Assembly (NCBI GenBank): GCA_023393125.1
Contig: JAEWMQ010000046.1
Coordinates: 13,570-77,569, forward strand
Origin: Bacillota bacterium
GTDB lineage: Bacteria > Bacillota > Clostridia > Lachnospirales > Cellulosilyticaceae
Length of the DNA: 64,000 nucleotides
Direction: 5' to 3'
How positions within the stretch are numbered: the first letter of the stretch is position 1; each line of letters begins with the position of its first letter. The position numbers and the translations under genes were made by a program. Shown here one piece after another: positions 54,659-63,256 of this stretch. Below the pieces are notes generated by a model. The model did no database searches, was not told the origin of the DNA, and saw only the letters and a program-made list of their open reading frames with translations.

Positions 54659-54946
54659 ATGAGATGTTTAAGATCCGAATCATGTAGAGGGCACAATCAT
54701 TACAGAGTAAGTCGTTGTACTAGTAGTTCAAGTGACTCATCTAGAAGGTCTCGCCGTACTTCAAGACGTTCTAGAAGATGTCGTCGTCGTCGTACAAGTG
54801 ATTGCTTCAACCGTTGTCGTTGCAATTCATGGGGCCGTAGAAATTGCCGTTGTCGTTCAAGACGTTCTTCTAGATGTTCTTCTAGACGTTCTTTCAGTCG
54901 TTCTTTTAGCCGTTCAGGACATTCAAGACGTTCTTTTAGCAGATAG
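54659..54946 (+). CDS. Arg/Ser/Cys-rich protein (RS-repeat-like)
   Basis: 95 residues, by my count 33 Arg, 27 Ser and 10 Cys, with clusters such as SSRRSRRTSRRSRRCRRRR and a tail of SRRSFSRSFSRSGHSRRSFSR-type repeats (both in part). It has no hydrophobic core, so it should be disordered and very basic. AGGAG lies 8 nt before the ATG, which fixes this frame over the Val/Leu-rich overlapping frame at 54732. It resembles eukaryotic RS domains, protamines, or the Ser/Arg/Lys-rich spore coat protein CotG. The kinase gene follows immediately. Candidate phosphosubstrate; spore location is a guess. Confidence 0.8.
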   Translation: MRCLRSESCRGHNHYRVSRCTSSSSDSSRRSRRTSRRSRRCRRRRTSDCFNRCRCNSWGRRNCRCRSRRSSRCSSRRSFSRSFSRSGHSRRSFSR

Positions 54947-54979
54947 TCAAAAAAATAATTAAAAGTGGATGTTGTGTAT

Positions 54980-55699
54980 ATGGATAAATATTATAAACCC
55001 GGAGAACAAATAAATGGATATTTTATTACTGAGGTTGTGGGGGAAGGGCGATATGGCATAGCTTATCTAGCAGAAGACCATGAGCTCAAGAAATATATTA
55101 TTAAGCAACTCAAAAAAAACATGGTTAAAAAAACAAAAGAAAAATTATTTTACGAGGAAGTACTATTAAAAAAATTAGATTATCCTTGTTTTCCTAAGTT
55201 TATAGAAAAATTTGATCTTCCTGGGGTTAAGGGCTATATATTAGAATATATGGAAGGCCAAATTTTTGAGGATTTGCTCATGGACGATAACCGTCACTTT
55301 ACCAGAAAAGAGATATATGAAATCGCCTTTAATATGATAGATATTATCGCCATATTACAAAAAAACAATATGGTTCATCGTGATATTAGGCCCCCCAATG
55401 TTATCTTGACAGAAAGTAATCAACTCATATTAATAGATTTTGGATTAGCTCGCTATATTGACAACAAAAAATATGGAAAAGAGATGGATTACTGGTATCT
55501 AGGAGATTTTTTAATTCATTTATACTACACCTCCTATTATTTAGATGAAACTCAAAAAGAAAGACCTTGGTATGAAGAACTCGAATTAACAGAAAAGGAA
55601 AAAACATTCCTAAAGCGACTCATGGGGATTCAAGGAATCTATACAGAAATTGAAGAAATAAAAAGAGATCTTAAAGAACTCGAAGAAAGCTTTTCGTAA
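54980..55699 (+). CDS. Hanks-type (eukaryotic-like) Ser/Thr protein kinase
   Basis: 239 residues from ATG 54980; a GTG at 54965 is an alternative without a ribosome site, and the site before 54980 (AGTGGA) is itself weak, so coupling to the upstream gene is likely. The kinase has a Gly loop GEGRYG (21-26), Lys42 in IIKQLK, alpha-C Glu59/60, HRDIRPPN (His133, Asp135, Asn140) and DFG (153-155). The usual Lys of HRDxK is Arg. The C-lobe is short: DYWYLGDFLIHLYY replaces the D-x-W-S-x-G region and no APE is clear. No membrane segment or PASTA domain, so it is not PrkC. All catalytic residues are present. Confidence 0.88.
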   Translation: MDKYYKPGEQINGYFITEVVGEGRYGIAYLAEDHELKKYIIKQLKKNMVKKTKEKLFYEEVLLKKLDYPCFPKFIEKFDLPGVKGYILEYMEGQIFEDLLMDDNRHFTRKEIYEIAFNMIDIIAILQKNNMVHRDIRPPNVILTESNQLILIDFGLARYIDNKKYGKEMDYWYLGDFLIHLYYTSYYLDETQKERPWYEELELTEKEKTFLKRLMGIQGIYTEIEEIKRDLKELEESFS

Positions 55700-55723
55700 T
55701 TTACAGACACCTTAACTTTAAAA

Positions 55724-55764
55724 ATAAACCATATAGTTAGCCCCTCCATAACTATATGGTTTAT
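55724..55764 (+). terminator. Strong hairpin after the kinase gene
   Basis: A 16-bp perfect stem (core AAACCATATAGTTA, 55726-55739, with 55749-55762) around a C-rich 9-nt loop, then TCTCTTTATT. It separates the RS-protein/kinase pair from the gene at 55805. Confidence 0.88.
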
Positions 55765-55804
55765 CTCTTTATTAGACCTAATAAATTTGATTCAGGTGAT
55801 GATG

Positions 55805-56386
55805 ATGTCAAACTCAAACTATATTGTAAAGATTTATAAAGACAGCTTTAGAATCAATCTTTATACAGTACACCCATTTAGAATGATTGGTCTCATTAAT
55901 GTAGACATCCAATATTCTTATGGCATAGAAAAGGTAACTCTTGCTTTTTATAGTTCTTCAGGAACTAATAGTGGGAAAATCAAAGACTTATGGTATCCTA
56001 TTGTCGGTATAAAAACCACCACTGGCAACTTCACAGAGTTTACAGATTATCTTAACTTTATTCTATCGCTTACGACCAAAACCAGTTATATCAAACGTGG
56101 ATGGCTAGCCAAATCTCCTTTCTTTTATACAGAACTTGATGATACGTCACAACTTAGAGGCTTTGCTAATGGTAAGTACTATGATTCCCTTCTAGAACTT
56201 GGCAAAACCCTTAGAAATTTATATAACAAGGGCGAATACCATCATTTAACTTCTTTAAAACCCACTTATCTAAATAAAGCTGTTACTTCATCTAAAATTT
56301 ATCCTGGAAATGGTCACACTCAAAGAGAAAACTTCGAAAAATATATCGAAGACATATTTATTCATGCTAGACCTAATCCAGTATAA
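55805..56386 (+). CDS. Hypothetical protein downstream of the kinase
   Basis: 193 residues from ATG 55805 (MSNSNYIVKIYKD), with AGGTG 6 nt upstream; in-frame TTG and ATG codons up to 55787 are alternatives. No signal or membrane segment, rich in Tyr/Thr/Ser, with GYIKRGWLAKSPFFY-like aromatic patches. No family recognised. It lies just beyond the kinase terminator on the same strand. Confidence 0.7.
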   Translation: MSNSNYIVKIYKDSFRINLYTVHPFRMIGLINVDIQYSYGIEKVTLAFYSSSGTNSGKIKDLWYPIVGIKTTTGNFTEFTDYLNFILSLTTKTSYIKRGWLAKSPFFYTELDDTSQLRGFANGKYYDSLLELGKTLRNLYNKGEYHHLTSLKPTYLNKAVTSSKIYPGNGHTQRENFEKYIEDIFIHARPNPV

Positions 56387-56480
56387 TCAATGTATTATTC
56401 ATTAAAGCAATTTCCCTCTTTGATTTCCTTAATTTCTATGCTAAAATGACTCTAAAATCTAATTAATTAAGGAAGTTATT

Positions 56481-57806
56481 ATGGAAAATGAGTTTCAAAC
56501 AATTGTTAATGTATCATTTTTACTAGTAATTATTTATACTCTTATTTACTTCTTCACCAATACGCGGTTAAGTACATTAAATATCCCTCAGAAGCGCTCT
56601 TATAAAACACAGCTTTTTATTCTATTGGTATTTGGTGTCTGCTTACGTATTTTTTTGGCCATTTTTTATACTGGACATCCTACAGATATGACTTGTTGGT
56701 CTGGTTGGGCTTTGGGCATGGCTAATTATGGACCTGGGCATTTCTACGAATCCTTGGAATTTGCAGATTATCCTCCAGGTTATCTACTTCTTTTATGGCC
56801 CATTGGCATTTTATTAAAACTTACTGAATTACCTTACACTCATATACTTCACTCTATACTTTTAAAACTTCCTATAATCATCTTTGATTTAATAACAACG
56901 CTCCTTATTTATGATCAAGCTGAGAAAAAACAGCACAAAAACCCTCTCCTACTAGCAGCTTTCTTTTTCTTTAATCCAGCTGTCTTATTCACCTCTAGTA
57001 TTTGGGGGCAAGTAGATATTGTTTTTTGCTTTTTTGTTATTTTAATGCTTATAAGCTTATATAAAGAGCAACTTGTTTATGCAAGTATAGCCTTTGTTTT
57101 AGGTTTACTTATTAAACCACAGATGTTTTTATTTGGTCCTATTTTCGTAATTGGTTACTATTACTATTGTAAAGATAAACCTATTCAACTAGTGATTAAA
57201 CGAACACTTATTTCTGGACTAAGTGCTCTTGGAGTCTTTCTCCTTATTTGCTTACCTTTCCTTATTACCAAAAGGGACCCCTTATGGCTCTTTAAACTTT
57301 ACTTTTCAACTATGGGTTCTTACCCTTATGGTTCTTTAAATGCAACTAATTTAATAGCTATATTAAATGGTCTTTGGGCACCTGATACAACCACCTATTT
57401 AGGTTTGAGTTATAAACTTATTGGTGTTATAGGCATCCTATTTGCTATTGGTTATACCACCTTTTTAGCCATTAGAAATAGTAGCAAGAAGCATTTACCT
57501 CTTTATGGCGCCTTGATGATTACAGGCATTTTCACCTTAGGGCATCATATGCATGAACGTTATATTTTTCCTGCCCTTATTTGTCTCATCCTTGCTTATT
57601 TATATAACTCGGATAGAAAAACTTTACATTTTTTTGTTTATTTTAGCGTTCTAGAAACACTTAATATGGGTTTAGTTTTAAAAGAGACTCATTTATTCTC
57701 TTATCAGCCTCTACCACTATTTTTATCTTATCTGCAAGTTATTGGTTATATCTTATTATGTATATACAGCTATCAAATAACCCAAAAACCAAAACAGCTT
57801 AAATGA
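56481..57806 (+). CDS. GT-C glycosyltransferase (Gpi18-like mannosyltransferase family)
   Basis: 441 residues, about ten hydrophobic segments. After TM2 comes the acidic first-loop motif GHPTDMTCWSGWALGMANYG followed by FADYPPGYLLLLWPIG, the catalytic loop pattern of COG5542/GT-C mannosyltransferases that use lipid-phosphate sugars. SSIWGQVDIVFCFF is another family landmark. It likely adds a sugar to a surface lipid, polymer or protein. AAGGAAG lies before the ATG. Monocistronic. Confidence 0.82.
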   Translation: MENEFQTIVNVSFLLVIIYTLIYFFTNTRLSTLNIPQKRSYKTQLFILLVFGVCLRIFLAIFYTGHPTDMTCWSGWALGMANYGPGHFYESLEFADYPPGYLLLLWPIGILLKLTELPYTHILHSILLKLPIIIFDLITTLLIYDQAEKKQHKNPLLLAAFFFFNPAVLFTSSIWGQVDIVFCFFVILMLISLYKEQLVYASIAFVLGLLIKPQMFLFGPIFVIGYYYYCKDKPIQLVIKRTLISGLSALGVFLLICLPFLITKRDPLWLFKLYFSTMGSYPYGSLNATNLIAILNGLWAPDTTTYLGLSYKLIGVIGILFAIGYTTFLAIRNSSKKHLPLYGALMITGIFTLGHHMHERYIFPALICLILAYLYNSDRKTLHFFVYFSVLETLNMGLVLKETHLFSYQPLPLFLSYLQVIGYILLCIYSYQITQKPKQLK

Positions 57807-57810
57807 TTAA

Positions 57811-57847
57811 AGAGAAGAGGAAAGCACCCTAGGCTTCCCTCTTCTCT
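57811..57847. terminator. Bidirectional intrinsic terminator
   Basis: A 15-bp stem (AGAGAAGAGGAAAGC at 57811-57825 with 57833-57847) with one A-C mismatch, between convergent genes. Confidence 0.88.
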
Positions 57848-57852
57848 CTATC

Positions 57853-58872
57853 TTAATGATTAATAAAAGCTATAAAACGTTCTACTTCTTCTGGTTTTGT
57901 TGCCCAAGAAGTTACTAAACGTATAACTGTATGTGTTTCGTCTTTTTTCTCCCAAACAGAAAAGTCAAACTCCTTCTTAAGCTGATCTAAAAGCTCATTT
58001 GGGAAAATGGGGAAAATTTGATTAGTTACTGATTCTGTTAAAAAACTATACCCAGCTTTTCTTATACCTTCTGCTAATTGGCTAGCCATTTGATTAGCAT
58101 GATGAGCTAACTCAAAGAACAAGTCCTCTTTAAATAATTCGATAAATTGAATTGCTAATAACCTTCCTTTAGCAAGAAGAGCCCCTTTTTGTTTAATATG
58201 GAATCTAAAATCAGCCTTGAGTTCTTCTTTAGTAATGACTAAAGCCTCACCCATTAATGCACCGTTTTTAGTACCACCTATATAAAAAGCATCTGTTAAT
58301 CTGGCACAATCTGCTAATGTTATTCCATTCTCTGGCGTAGTTAAAGCAGCTCCTAAACGTGCACCATCCATAAATAAAATGAGATTGTGCGCTTTACAAA
58401 ACTCACTAAGTGCCTCTAGTTCTTTTAAGCTATAATGTGTACCAATCTCTGTGGAGTTAGAAATATAAACCAGCTTTGGTTTTACCATATGTTCATCCGT
58501 GTGTAAGCGTAGCGCCTCTTCTACAATTGCAGGTGTCAACTTTCCATCTTCTGTTTTCATTGCTACTACCTTATGACCTGTAGCTTCAATAGCCCCTGTC
58601 TCATGAACATTAATATGTCCAGTTTCTGCCGCAATAGCTGCCTCATGAGCTCTTAAAAAAGCTGAAATAGTGGTTAAGTTAACCTGTGTACCACCTACAA
58701 AAAAATGAATGTCTGCTTTTTCATCTTCTATTTTTTCTCTTAATAGCGTTTTGGCTGTTTCTGTATAAAAATCTTCTCCATAACCTGATGTCTGCTCTAA
58801 ATTAGAGCTTATCATTGCTTTTAAAATATTCTCGTGAGCCCCTTCGCTATAATCATTTTTAAAACTATACAT
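57853..58872 (-). CDS. Low-specificity L-threonine aldolase (beta-eliminating lyase family)
   Basis: 339 residues, PLP fold type I. HFFVGGTQVNLTTISAF (cofactor ring stacking region), FMDGARLGAAL (Asp and Arg for PLP) and FYIGGTKNGALMGEA with the PLP Lys. Cleaves threonine or allo-threonine to glycine and acetaldehyde. ltaE is the usual symbol, not asserted here because the subgroup was not tested. Monocistronic. Confidence 0.9.
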   Translation of the reverse strand: MYSFKNDYSEGAHENILKAMISSNLEQTSGYGEDFYTETAKTLLREKIEDEKADIHFFVGGTQVNLTTISAFLRAHEAAIAAETGHINVHETGAIEATGHKVVAMKTEDGKLTPAIVEEALRLHTDEHMVKPKLVYISNSTEIGTHYSLKELEALSEFCKAHNLILFMDGARLGAALTTPENGITLADCARLTDAFYIGGTKNGALMGEALVITKEELKADFRFHIKQKGALLAKGRLLAIQFIELFKEDLFFELAHHANQMASQLAEGIRKAGYSFLTESVTNQIFPIFPNELLDQLKKEFDFSVWEKKDETHTVIRLVTSWATKPEEVERFIAFINH

Positions 58873-58946
58873 TATTTTTCTCCCTTGATTCTTTTTAAGT
58901 TAATCATTATGTCATACCATAGGACATTTGATATTAATCATATAAC

Positions 58947-58993
58947 AAAAGAAGTATCCTTTGCAACCTGCCCTGCAAAAGATACTTCTTTTT
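58947..58993 (-). terminator. Intrinsic terminator
   Basis: AAAAGAAGTATC and TTTGCA pair with TGCAAA and GATACTTCTTTT around one mismatch. It lies just after the stop of the chemoreceptor-like gene on the minus strand. Confidence 0.85.
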
Positions 58994-58998
58994 ATTTA

Positions 58999-60240
58999 TC
59001 AAGATTTGACCTGCGATATACTTTTACTTAAACTTTCTGCTTCCTGATTTAAATTTTCTGCCATAGCTGTAAATTCCTCTGATGAAGCCACTTGTCTTTC
59101 TGTAACTGTAACTAAGTTGACTGTGTGCTTATCAATGATTTCAAATACGTGATCTAACTCATATATCTTTTTCTTAATTGTGCTGACATGACCAGACATT
59201 TGCTCAATAAGCTCTTTACTTACTTTACAATCTTTTTGTTCTTTATTGATCTCAGTTAAAAGAATTCTTACATCTTCTTCTAAGTAAGTAATAGCTAACT
59301 TAGCACTTGCTCGTTTATCGACTTGCTCGTAAGAGATAAGCGAAATTTCTCTAGTTGAATTAGCAACTTCTTCAAATGCAATTAAACTCTTCATAGAAGC
59401 TTGTAAAATTTTTTCAGCAATTAATCTTAAATTAGTAGAAGAAATAGTAATGTATTCAACCATTTGGCTCATACGTTCACAACTCTTAATAATATTCCTG
59501 TTAATTTTACCTACTTCATCTTTTCGGTTAGTATCTAATTCTATTTTAAAATCGCCTTTGGCTATTTTATTAAAGGCCTTCATTAACTTATTAATAGGTT
59601 TTAGTAGAATTTTAAATCCTAAATAATTAAACAATATACATACTGTTGCTATCACAACTGCACTTAATATAATAATCCACTTAATCAGCTCTAAATTAGT
59701 ATAAAATCTATCTTCTACTTCATAGCCTATGATACCCACCAATTCTTCATCAGAATTATGAATAGGAATTAATGCTCCTTTTAACCTTCCTGCTCCCTGA
59801 GCCTTATTATCATTTCTAAAATAATAAGTATTTCCTTCATTTAATTGAGTAATGACATCATCCTCCTGTTGCACTAATATATTCCCAAAGTTTAACAGAG
59901 AATAATCGTTAAAGTCATTACCTAAGTATACTAATCCTTCTCCATCTACTGCCATAGCAAATAAATCACCTGAATCTGTTAAATAGCTTAGTATATTTAA
60001 GATAAGCTGCACTTCTTTATATGCTTGACTTTCCTTATCCTTTAGTTGCATTGCCTTTTGAAAGGCATTTCCATCAACTAATGTTCTCCCAACTTCACTG
60101 ATTTTTAAAGCTTGTTGGTCTATACGATTTATAGCATAACTACGAATACTTATATAATAAACAACGCTGACTAGTAAAAAAATCATTACAATCACGTATG
60201 AGGTAATCATCGTTACTTTTGTTCTCAAAGATATAGTCAA
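58999..60240 (-). CDS. Chemoreceptor-like HAMP protein without the signalling tip
   Basis: 413 residues. TM1 about 12-33, an extracytoplasmic Cache-like sensor (about 34-185, LKGALIPIHNSDEELVGIIGYEVEDRFY in part), TM2 about 187-208, HAMP about 210-262 (LLKPINKLMKAFNKIAKGDF in part). A helical coiled-coil follows to the end (ASSEEFTAMAENLNQEAESL). The CheA-binding hairpin tip (EAARAGE ... GFAVVA) of true chemoreceptors is absent. It may therefore signal by another route or be a decaying MCP. Confidence 0.8.
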   Translation of the reverse strand: MTISLRTKVTMITSYVIVMIFLLVSVVYYISIRSYAINRIDQQALKISEVGRTLVDGNAFQKAMQLKDKESQAYKEVQLILNILSYLTDSGDLFAMAVDGEGLVYLGNDFNDYSLLNFGNILVQQEDDVITQLNEGNTYYFRNDNKAQGAGRLKGALIPIHNSDEELVGIIGYEVEDRFYTNLELIKWIIILSAVVIATVCILFNYLGFKILLKPINKLMKAFNKIAKGDFKIELDTNRKDEVGKINRNIIKSCERMSQMVEYITISSTNLRLIAEKILQASMKSLIAFEEVANSTREISLISYEQVDKRASAKLAITYLEEDVRILLTEINKEQKDCKVSKELIEQMSGHVSTIKKKIYELDHVFEIIDKHTVNLVTVTERQVASSEEFTAMAENLNQEAESLSKSISQVKS

Positions 60241-60396
60241 ATCATCACATCCTCTTTACTATACGATTCTATTTCACATCATTTCTATGGTATAGTAAAT
60301 GAAATTGTCTGTCAATTTTTGAGAATTTTTCTATTATATGCTATCTTTACTGTAGATTCTAGGTTTGTATACTAATCAGATAAGTTAGAAAGCTAG

Positions 60397-60897
60397 CTAA
60401 ATTTGTGTATTAGTTAAAGTGGTTATTGTAATTCTTAAATCTTGTATTTGATTATCAAAAGCTTCAAACACTTCACCTTCTAGACTTAAAGTAAAAGGAT
60501 AATCGCTGAACTGTTCTTCAAACTGACTTGGTGTATACGGATTCATATCTATCCGATGATTATTCTCAAAGGTATAAATTAAGTTGGTATCATTAAAGTA
60601 TAATATATGTAAATCATTTAAGGTGTGAAAACGATAAAAGTTACAATACACACCGTATTTAAAAAATAATTTTTGCATCTGTCTAACTAACTGCAATACT
60701 TCCTTAGCTGTTTCACATTTTGTTTCATTCAATGCGCTGATTTCTTGTTTGTAGCCCTCTAATTGAACAATCTTTTCCTGATAGGTTGCAACAAGTGCAT
60801 TCATCATACTCATCAAAAGCTGCTGATCCTCTGAGGGGACAGGTGCTTTATAGGAGTTATAACGCTTATGTTCTGGAAAATGATAAATTTTCCCCAT
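60397..60897 (-). CDS. Hypothetical coiled-coil protein
   Basis: 166 residues. Basic N-terminus (MGKIYHFPEHKRYNSYK), a coiled coil at about 28-80 (NALVATYQEKIVQLEGYKQEIS in part), then an alpha/beta C-terminal part rich in Tyr/Phe/Asn. No membrane segment. AAGGAGGGTGT lies before the ATG. Family not recognised. Confidence 0.65.
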   Translation of the reverse strand: MGKIYHFPEHKRYNSYKAPVPSEDQQLLMSMMNALVATYQEKIVQLEGYKQEISALNETKCETAKEVLQLVRQMQKLFFKYGVYCNFYRFHTLNDLHILYFNDTNLIYTFENNHRIDMNPYTPSQFEEQFSDYPFTLSLEGEVFEAFDNQIQDLRITITTLTNTQI

Positions 60898-60997
60898 CTT
60901 ACACCCTCCTTTATTGGACTTTTTCTAGTTTATTTTTTATTTCTAGCTACTATACTATAGCTTCTAATAGTCAGCCCCTTCATATGACCTTTTATTA

Positions 60998-61600
60998 CTA
61001 TACATTGTGCTTTAACTTCTGTTTATAAATCACCAACTTGATAATGCCATAAATCATATAGCCTACAAATTCAAATATCCCTACTAACATTAATACACTG
61101 GCACCTACAGTAAATTGAAGTACTCTAATCATCTTTTCATTCTTAAGACCTATAGATAATACAGCCTCCTTCATTTGTTCGTTATCTATAGTTGTTATAA
61201 TAGTATAGTTACCTGGCGACTCAATAGTAAAATTAAAATAAGATTCTCCTTTTTGTCCATCTCTATTATAGCTATAGCTCAAATCTGCTGGCTCAACCTT
61301 GATTTCTCTGCCTTCCTTTATTACTTCACAATTCAATCCTTCTAAAACTTCTGGTGCTTCATAATGCTTGCCTTCAAATATAGTATCTAATTCTAGGTAA
61401 ATGGTATAGCGACCTGCCTGATTTAAATTAAGTACAGTGGTTCCTGGTGCTAAGAAACTCGTTTTAGGCGGATCTATACTTCTCAATTTACCTTGTTCAA
61501 ATAAAAAAATACTTGTAAACGTACATAAAATAAAAACAATAGTCGGAATAATAAATTGCTTCTTAGATGGTTTATAGGTCTTTTCAAACGTATTCATCAT
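60998..61600 (-). CDS. Two-TM hypothetical membrane protein
   Basis: 200 residues. TM1 about 17-33 (IPTIVFILCTFTSIFLF), a beta-rich extracytoplasmic domain of about 115 residues (YTIYLELDTIF, SYFNFTIESPGNYTIITTI), TM2 about 163-185, short basic cytoplasmic tail. Two adjacent ATGs; AGAGGGAAG upstream. Family unknown. Confidence 0.65.
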   Translation of the reverse strand: MMNTFEKTYKPSKKQFIIPTIVFILCTFTSIFLFEQGKLRSIDPPKTSFLAPGTTVLNLNQAGRYTIYLELDTIFEGKHYEAPEVLEGLNCEVIKEGREIKVEPADLSYSYNRDGQKGESYFNFTIESPGNYTIITTIDNEQMKEAVLSIGLKNEKMIRVLQFTVGASVLMLVGIFEFVGYMIYGIIKLVIYKQKLKHNV

Positions 61601-61828
61601 ACACTTCCCTCTTTAACTTCTCTTATTATATGTTACTTTCTTTTTTTTTTCACTTGTTTGCACAAATACCTGACAATATTCCTATTCTTTTTTCATAGGT
61701 ATTATCATATAGTAGTAGAAATAAAAACCATGTATAAGCTAGAAATAGGTTTCCAGTTATGCACGGCTTTTATATTTTAGTGGACAATAGCCTTGAGCCA
61801 CTATCACTTTCATATTCAATTTATCATC

Positions 61829-62143
61829 TTAATCAATAGCTTCTGCTCTTACAATAAAATGCCCTGTCACATTTTTAACTTCTGATATATACAGATTTCT
61901 GTATGCATAATAAGGTGTAATTTTTCCATTATAGATGTTTTCAAATCGTAGTTCATCCTCTTTGTACGTATGATGCTCTTTTACATTAAAACAAATTTCT
62001 GTATCTGCCTCTGTTTTAGTAATAATATGCCAGAGTAATTTATCTTTATGTGGTAATTGATTAACACAAAAATCATTACTATGACGGCTTTCTTCTCCTA
62101 AAAATATCGTTGGTTGGCATGCAACTGTAGCAGCTTCTCCCAT
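61829..62143 (-). CDS. Hypothetical protein
   Basis: 104 residues from ATG 62143 (MGEAATVACQPT), with AGAGGTG 5 nt upstream; the ATG at 62176 is an alternative giving 115 residues. No signal or membrane segment. Contains HTYKEDELRFENIYNGKITPYYAYRNLY (in part), reminiscent of small Clostridia proteins of unknown function. Not recognised. Confidence 0.6.
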   Translation of the reverse strand: MGEAATVACQPTIFLGEESRHSNDFCVNQLPHKDKLLWHIITKTEADTEICFNVKEHHTYKEDELRFENIYNGKITPYYAYRNLYISEVKNVTGHFIVRAEAID

Positions 62144-62335
62144 AAAAACACCTCTTCTCATAGGTTTATTAATCATATTACACCAATAATTGTATCATAT
62201 TTTCTATAATTTTTGAACATATGGATATTATTTTTATTTTATTTTCTTCTAATGTTCATCTCTTCTTCACTTAACAATCACATAAACCTTCTATAATTTA
62301 ATTCTAGATACTTAAGTTATCTATTTTAACCCCAT

Positions 62336-62368
62336 AAAAGGCCTTCCAACTCCCCTGGAAGGCCTTTT
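62336..62368 (-). terminator. Intrinsic terminator of the yaaA gene
   Basis: A perfect 13-bp stem AAAAGGCCTTCCA/TGGAAGGCCTTTT around ACTCCCC, 12 nt past the yaaA stop. Confidence 0.92.
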
Positions 62369-62380
62369 CCTTTTTTGTTT

Positions 62381-63148
62381 TTATCTTATAAATACTAAAT
62401 GGTTTTTAGTGGATAGTGCTTCGCTCCAAGTATATCCTGATTCTGAAAACTTCTTTAATTCCTCTAATCCCTCTATCTTATTTTCACATATAAAACGTAA
62501 CATTTGCCCTCTGGCCTTTTTAGCATACATGCCTACTACTTTATATTTTTCCCCATTAGTTTCTTTAAAGCTTATTTGAATAACCGGGTACTCTTTACTA
62601 ATAGCTTTTAAATCTAATACTTTACTATATTCTTCAGAAGCTAAATTAACTAAAAAAGCTTTTTCTTTTTGTTTTTCCAATTGAGACAGTACATGATTTG
62701 TTAACTCATTTTTCCAAAACTCATATAAACTTTTCTTTTCTCCTACAGAAAGATTGGTCCCCATCTCAAGTCGATAGGCCTGTATCCTATCTAAAGGTTT
62801 AAGTAGGCCATATAGCCCCGATAAAATCCCCACATGATTTTGCATAAAACTTATAGCTTCCTGACTTAAACACTCTGCCTTAAGGGCTTTATAAACCTCT
62901 CCATAAAAAAAATAAATAGCTTCATAACTTGCTTGATCTGGATTAAAAAAGGTCTTATACCTCTCCTCATTCACTTCAGCTAGAGCTTCTGACATTTTCA
63001 TCATTTGTTTTAAATCATCTTTAGTATAGCTAGAGAGCTGCCTTACTAAAGTTGTGGTGGCTTCATGAAAAGTCAGCGGCTTATAAGATACATGGGATGT
63101 ATTTTCAGGTATTTTGAAAATTTTTGCTGGCGAAATAATAATATACAT
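62381..63148 (-). CDS. yaaA: Peroxide stress protein YaaA (UPF0246)
   Basis: 255 residues. MYIIISPAKIF at the N-terminus, YKTFFNPDQASYEAIYFFYGEVYKAL (in part) and GLYGLLKPLDRIQAYRLEMG (in part) are family hallmarks. In E. coli YaaA limits Fenton damage by lowering free iron and binds DNA. Divergent from the bcp peroxiredoxin gene, with 108 bp between, which fits a shared oxidative-stress control. Confidence 0.93.
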   Translation of the reverse strand: MYIIISPAKIFKIPENTSHVSYKPLTFHEATTTLVRQLSSYTKDDLKQMMKMSEALAEVNEERYKTFFNPDQASYEAIYFFYGEVYKALKAECLSQEAISFMQNHVGILSGLYGLLKPLDRIQAYRLEMGTNLSVGEKKSLYEFWKNELTNHVLSQLEKQKEKAFLVNLASEEYSKVLDLKAISKEYPVIQISFKETNGEKYKVVGMYAKKARGQMLRFICENKIEGLEELKKFSESGYTWSEALSTKNHLVFIR

Positions 63149-63191
63149 AGATACTCCTTATGCTTTTTCTTTTATTCTACACACTATTTGC

Positions 63192-63228
63192 TTTACAAAC
63201 AATACTTTTTATAGGATAATAATTATTA
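63192..63228 (+). promoter_or_regulatory. bcp promoter with PerR/Fur-like box
   Basis: TTTACA (63192-63197), 17 nt, GATAAT (63215-63220). A palindromic 7-1-7 box GGATAATAATTATTA (63214-63228) covers the -10; its core ATAAT-A-ATTAT is perfect. It fits PerR (TTATAATnATTATAA) and Fur (TGATAATnATTATCA) about equally. Both flanking genes are stress genes. Confidence 0.6.
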
Positions 63229-63256
63229 ATTACACCGTTAATAAGGAGGTTTATTT

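Noticed and set aside
54740..54946. Short CGTTCT/AGACGT reiterations that might be a CRISPR or tandem DNA repeat
   Set aside because: No spacers, no regular period; the repetition comes from Arg and Ser codons.
54732..54962. Val/Leu-rich frame overlapping the Arg/Ser-rich gene
   Set aside because: It has no ribosome site, while the Arg/Ser frame has AGGAG 8 nt before its ATG. The Val/Leu composition follows from reading CGT/AGA/TCT repeats in the wrong frame.
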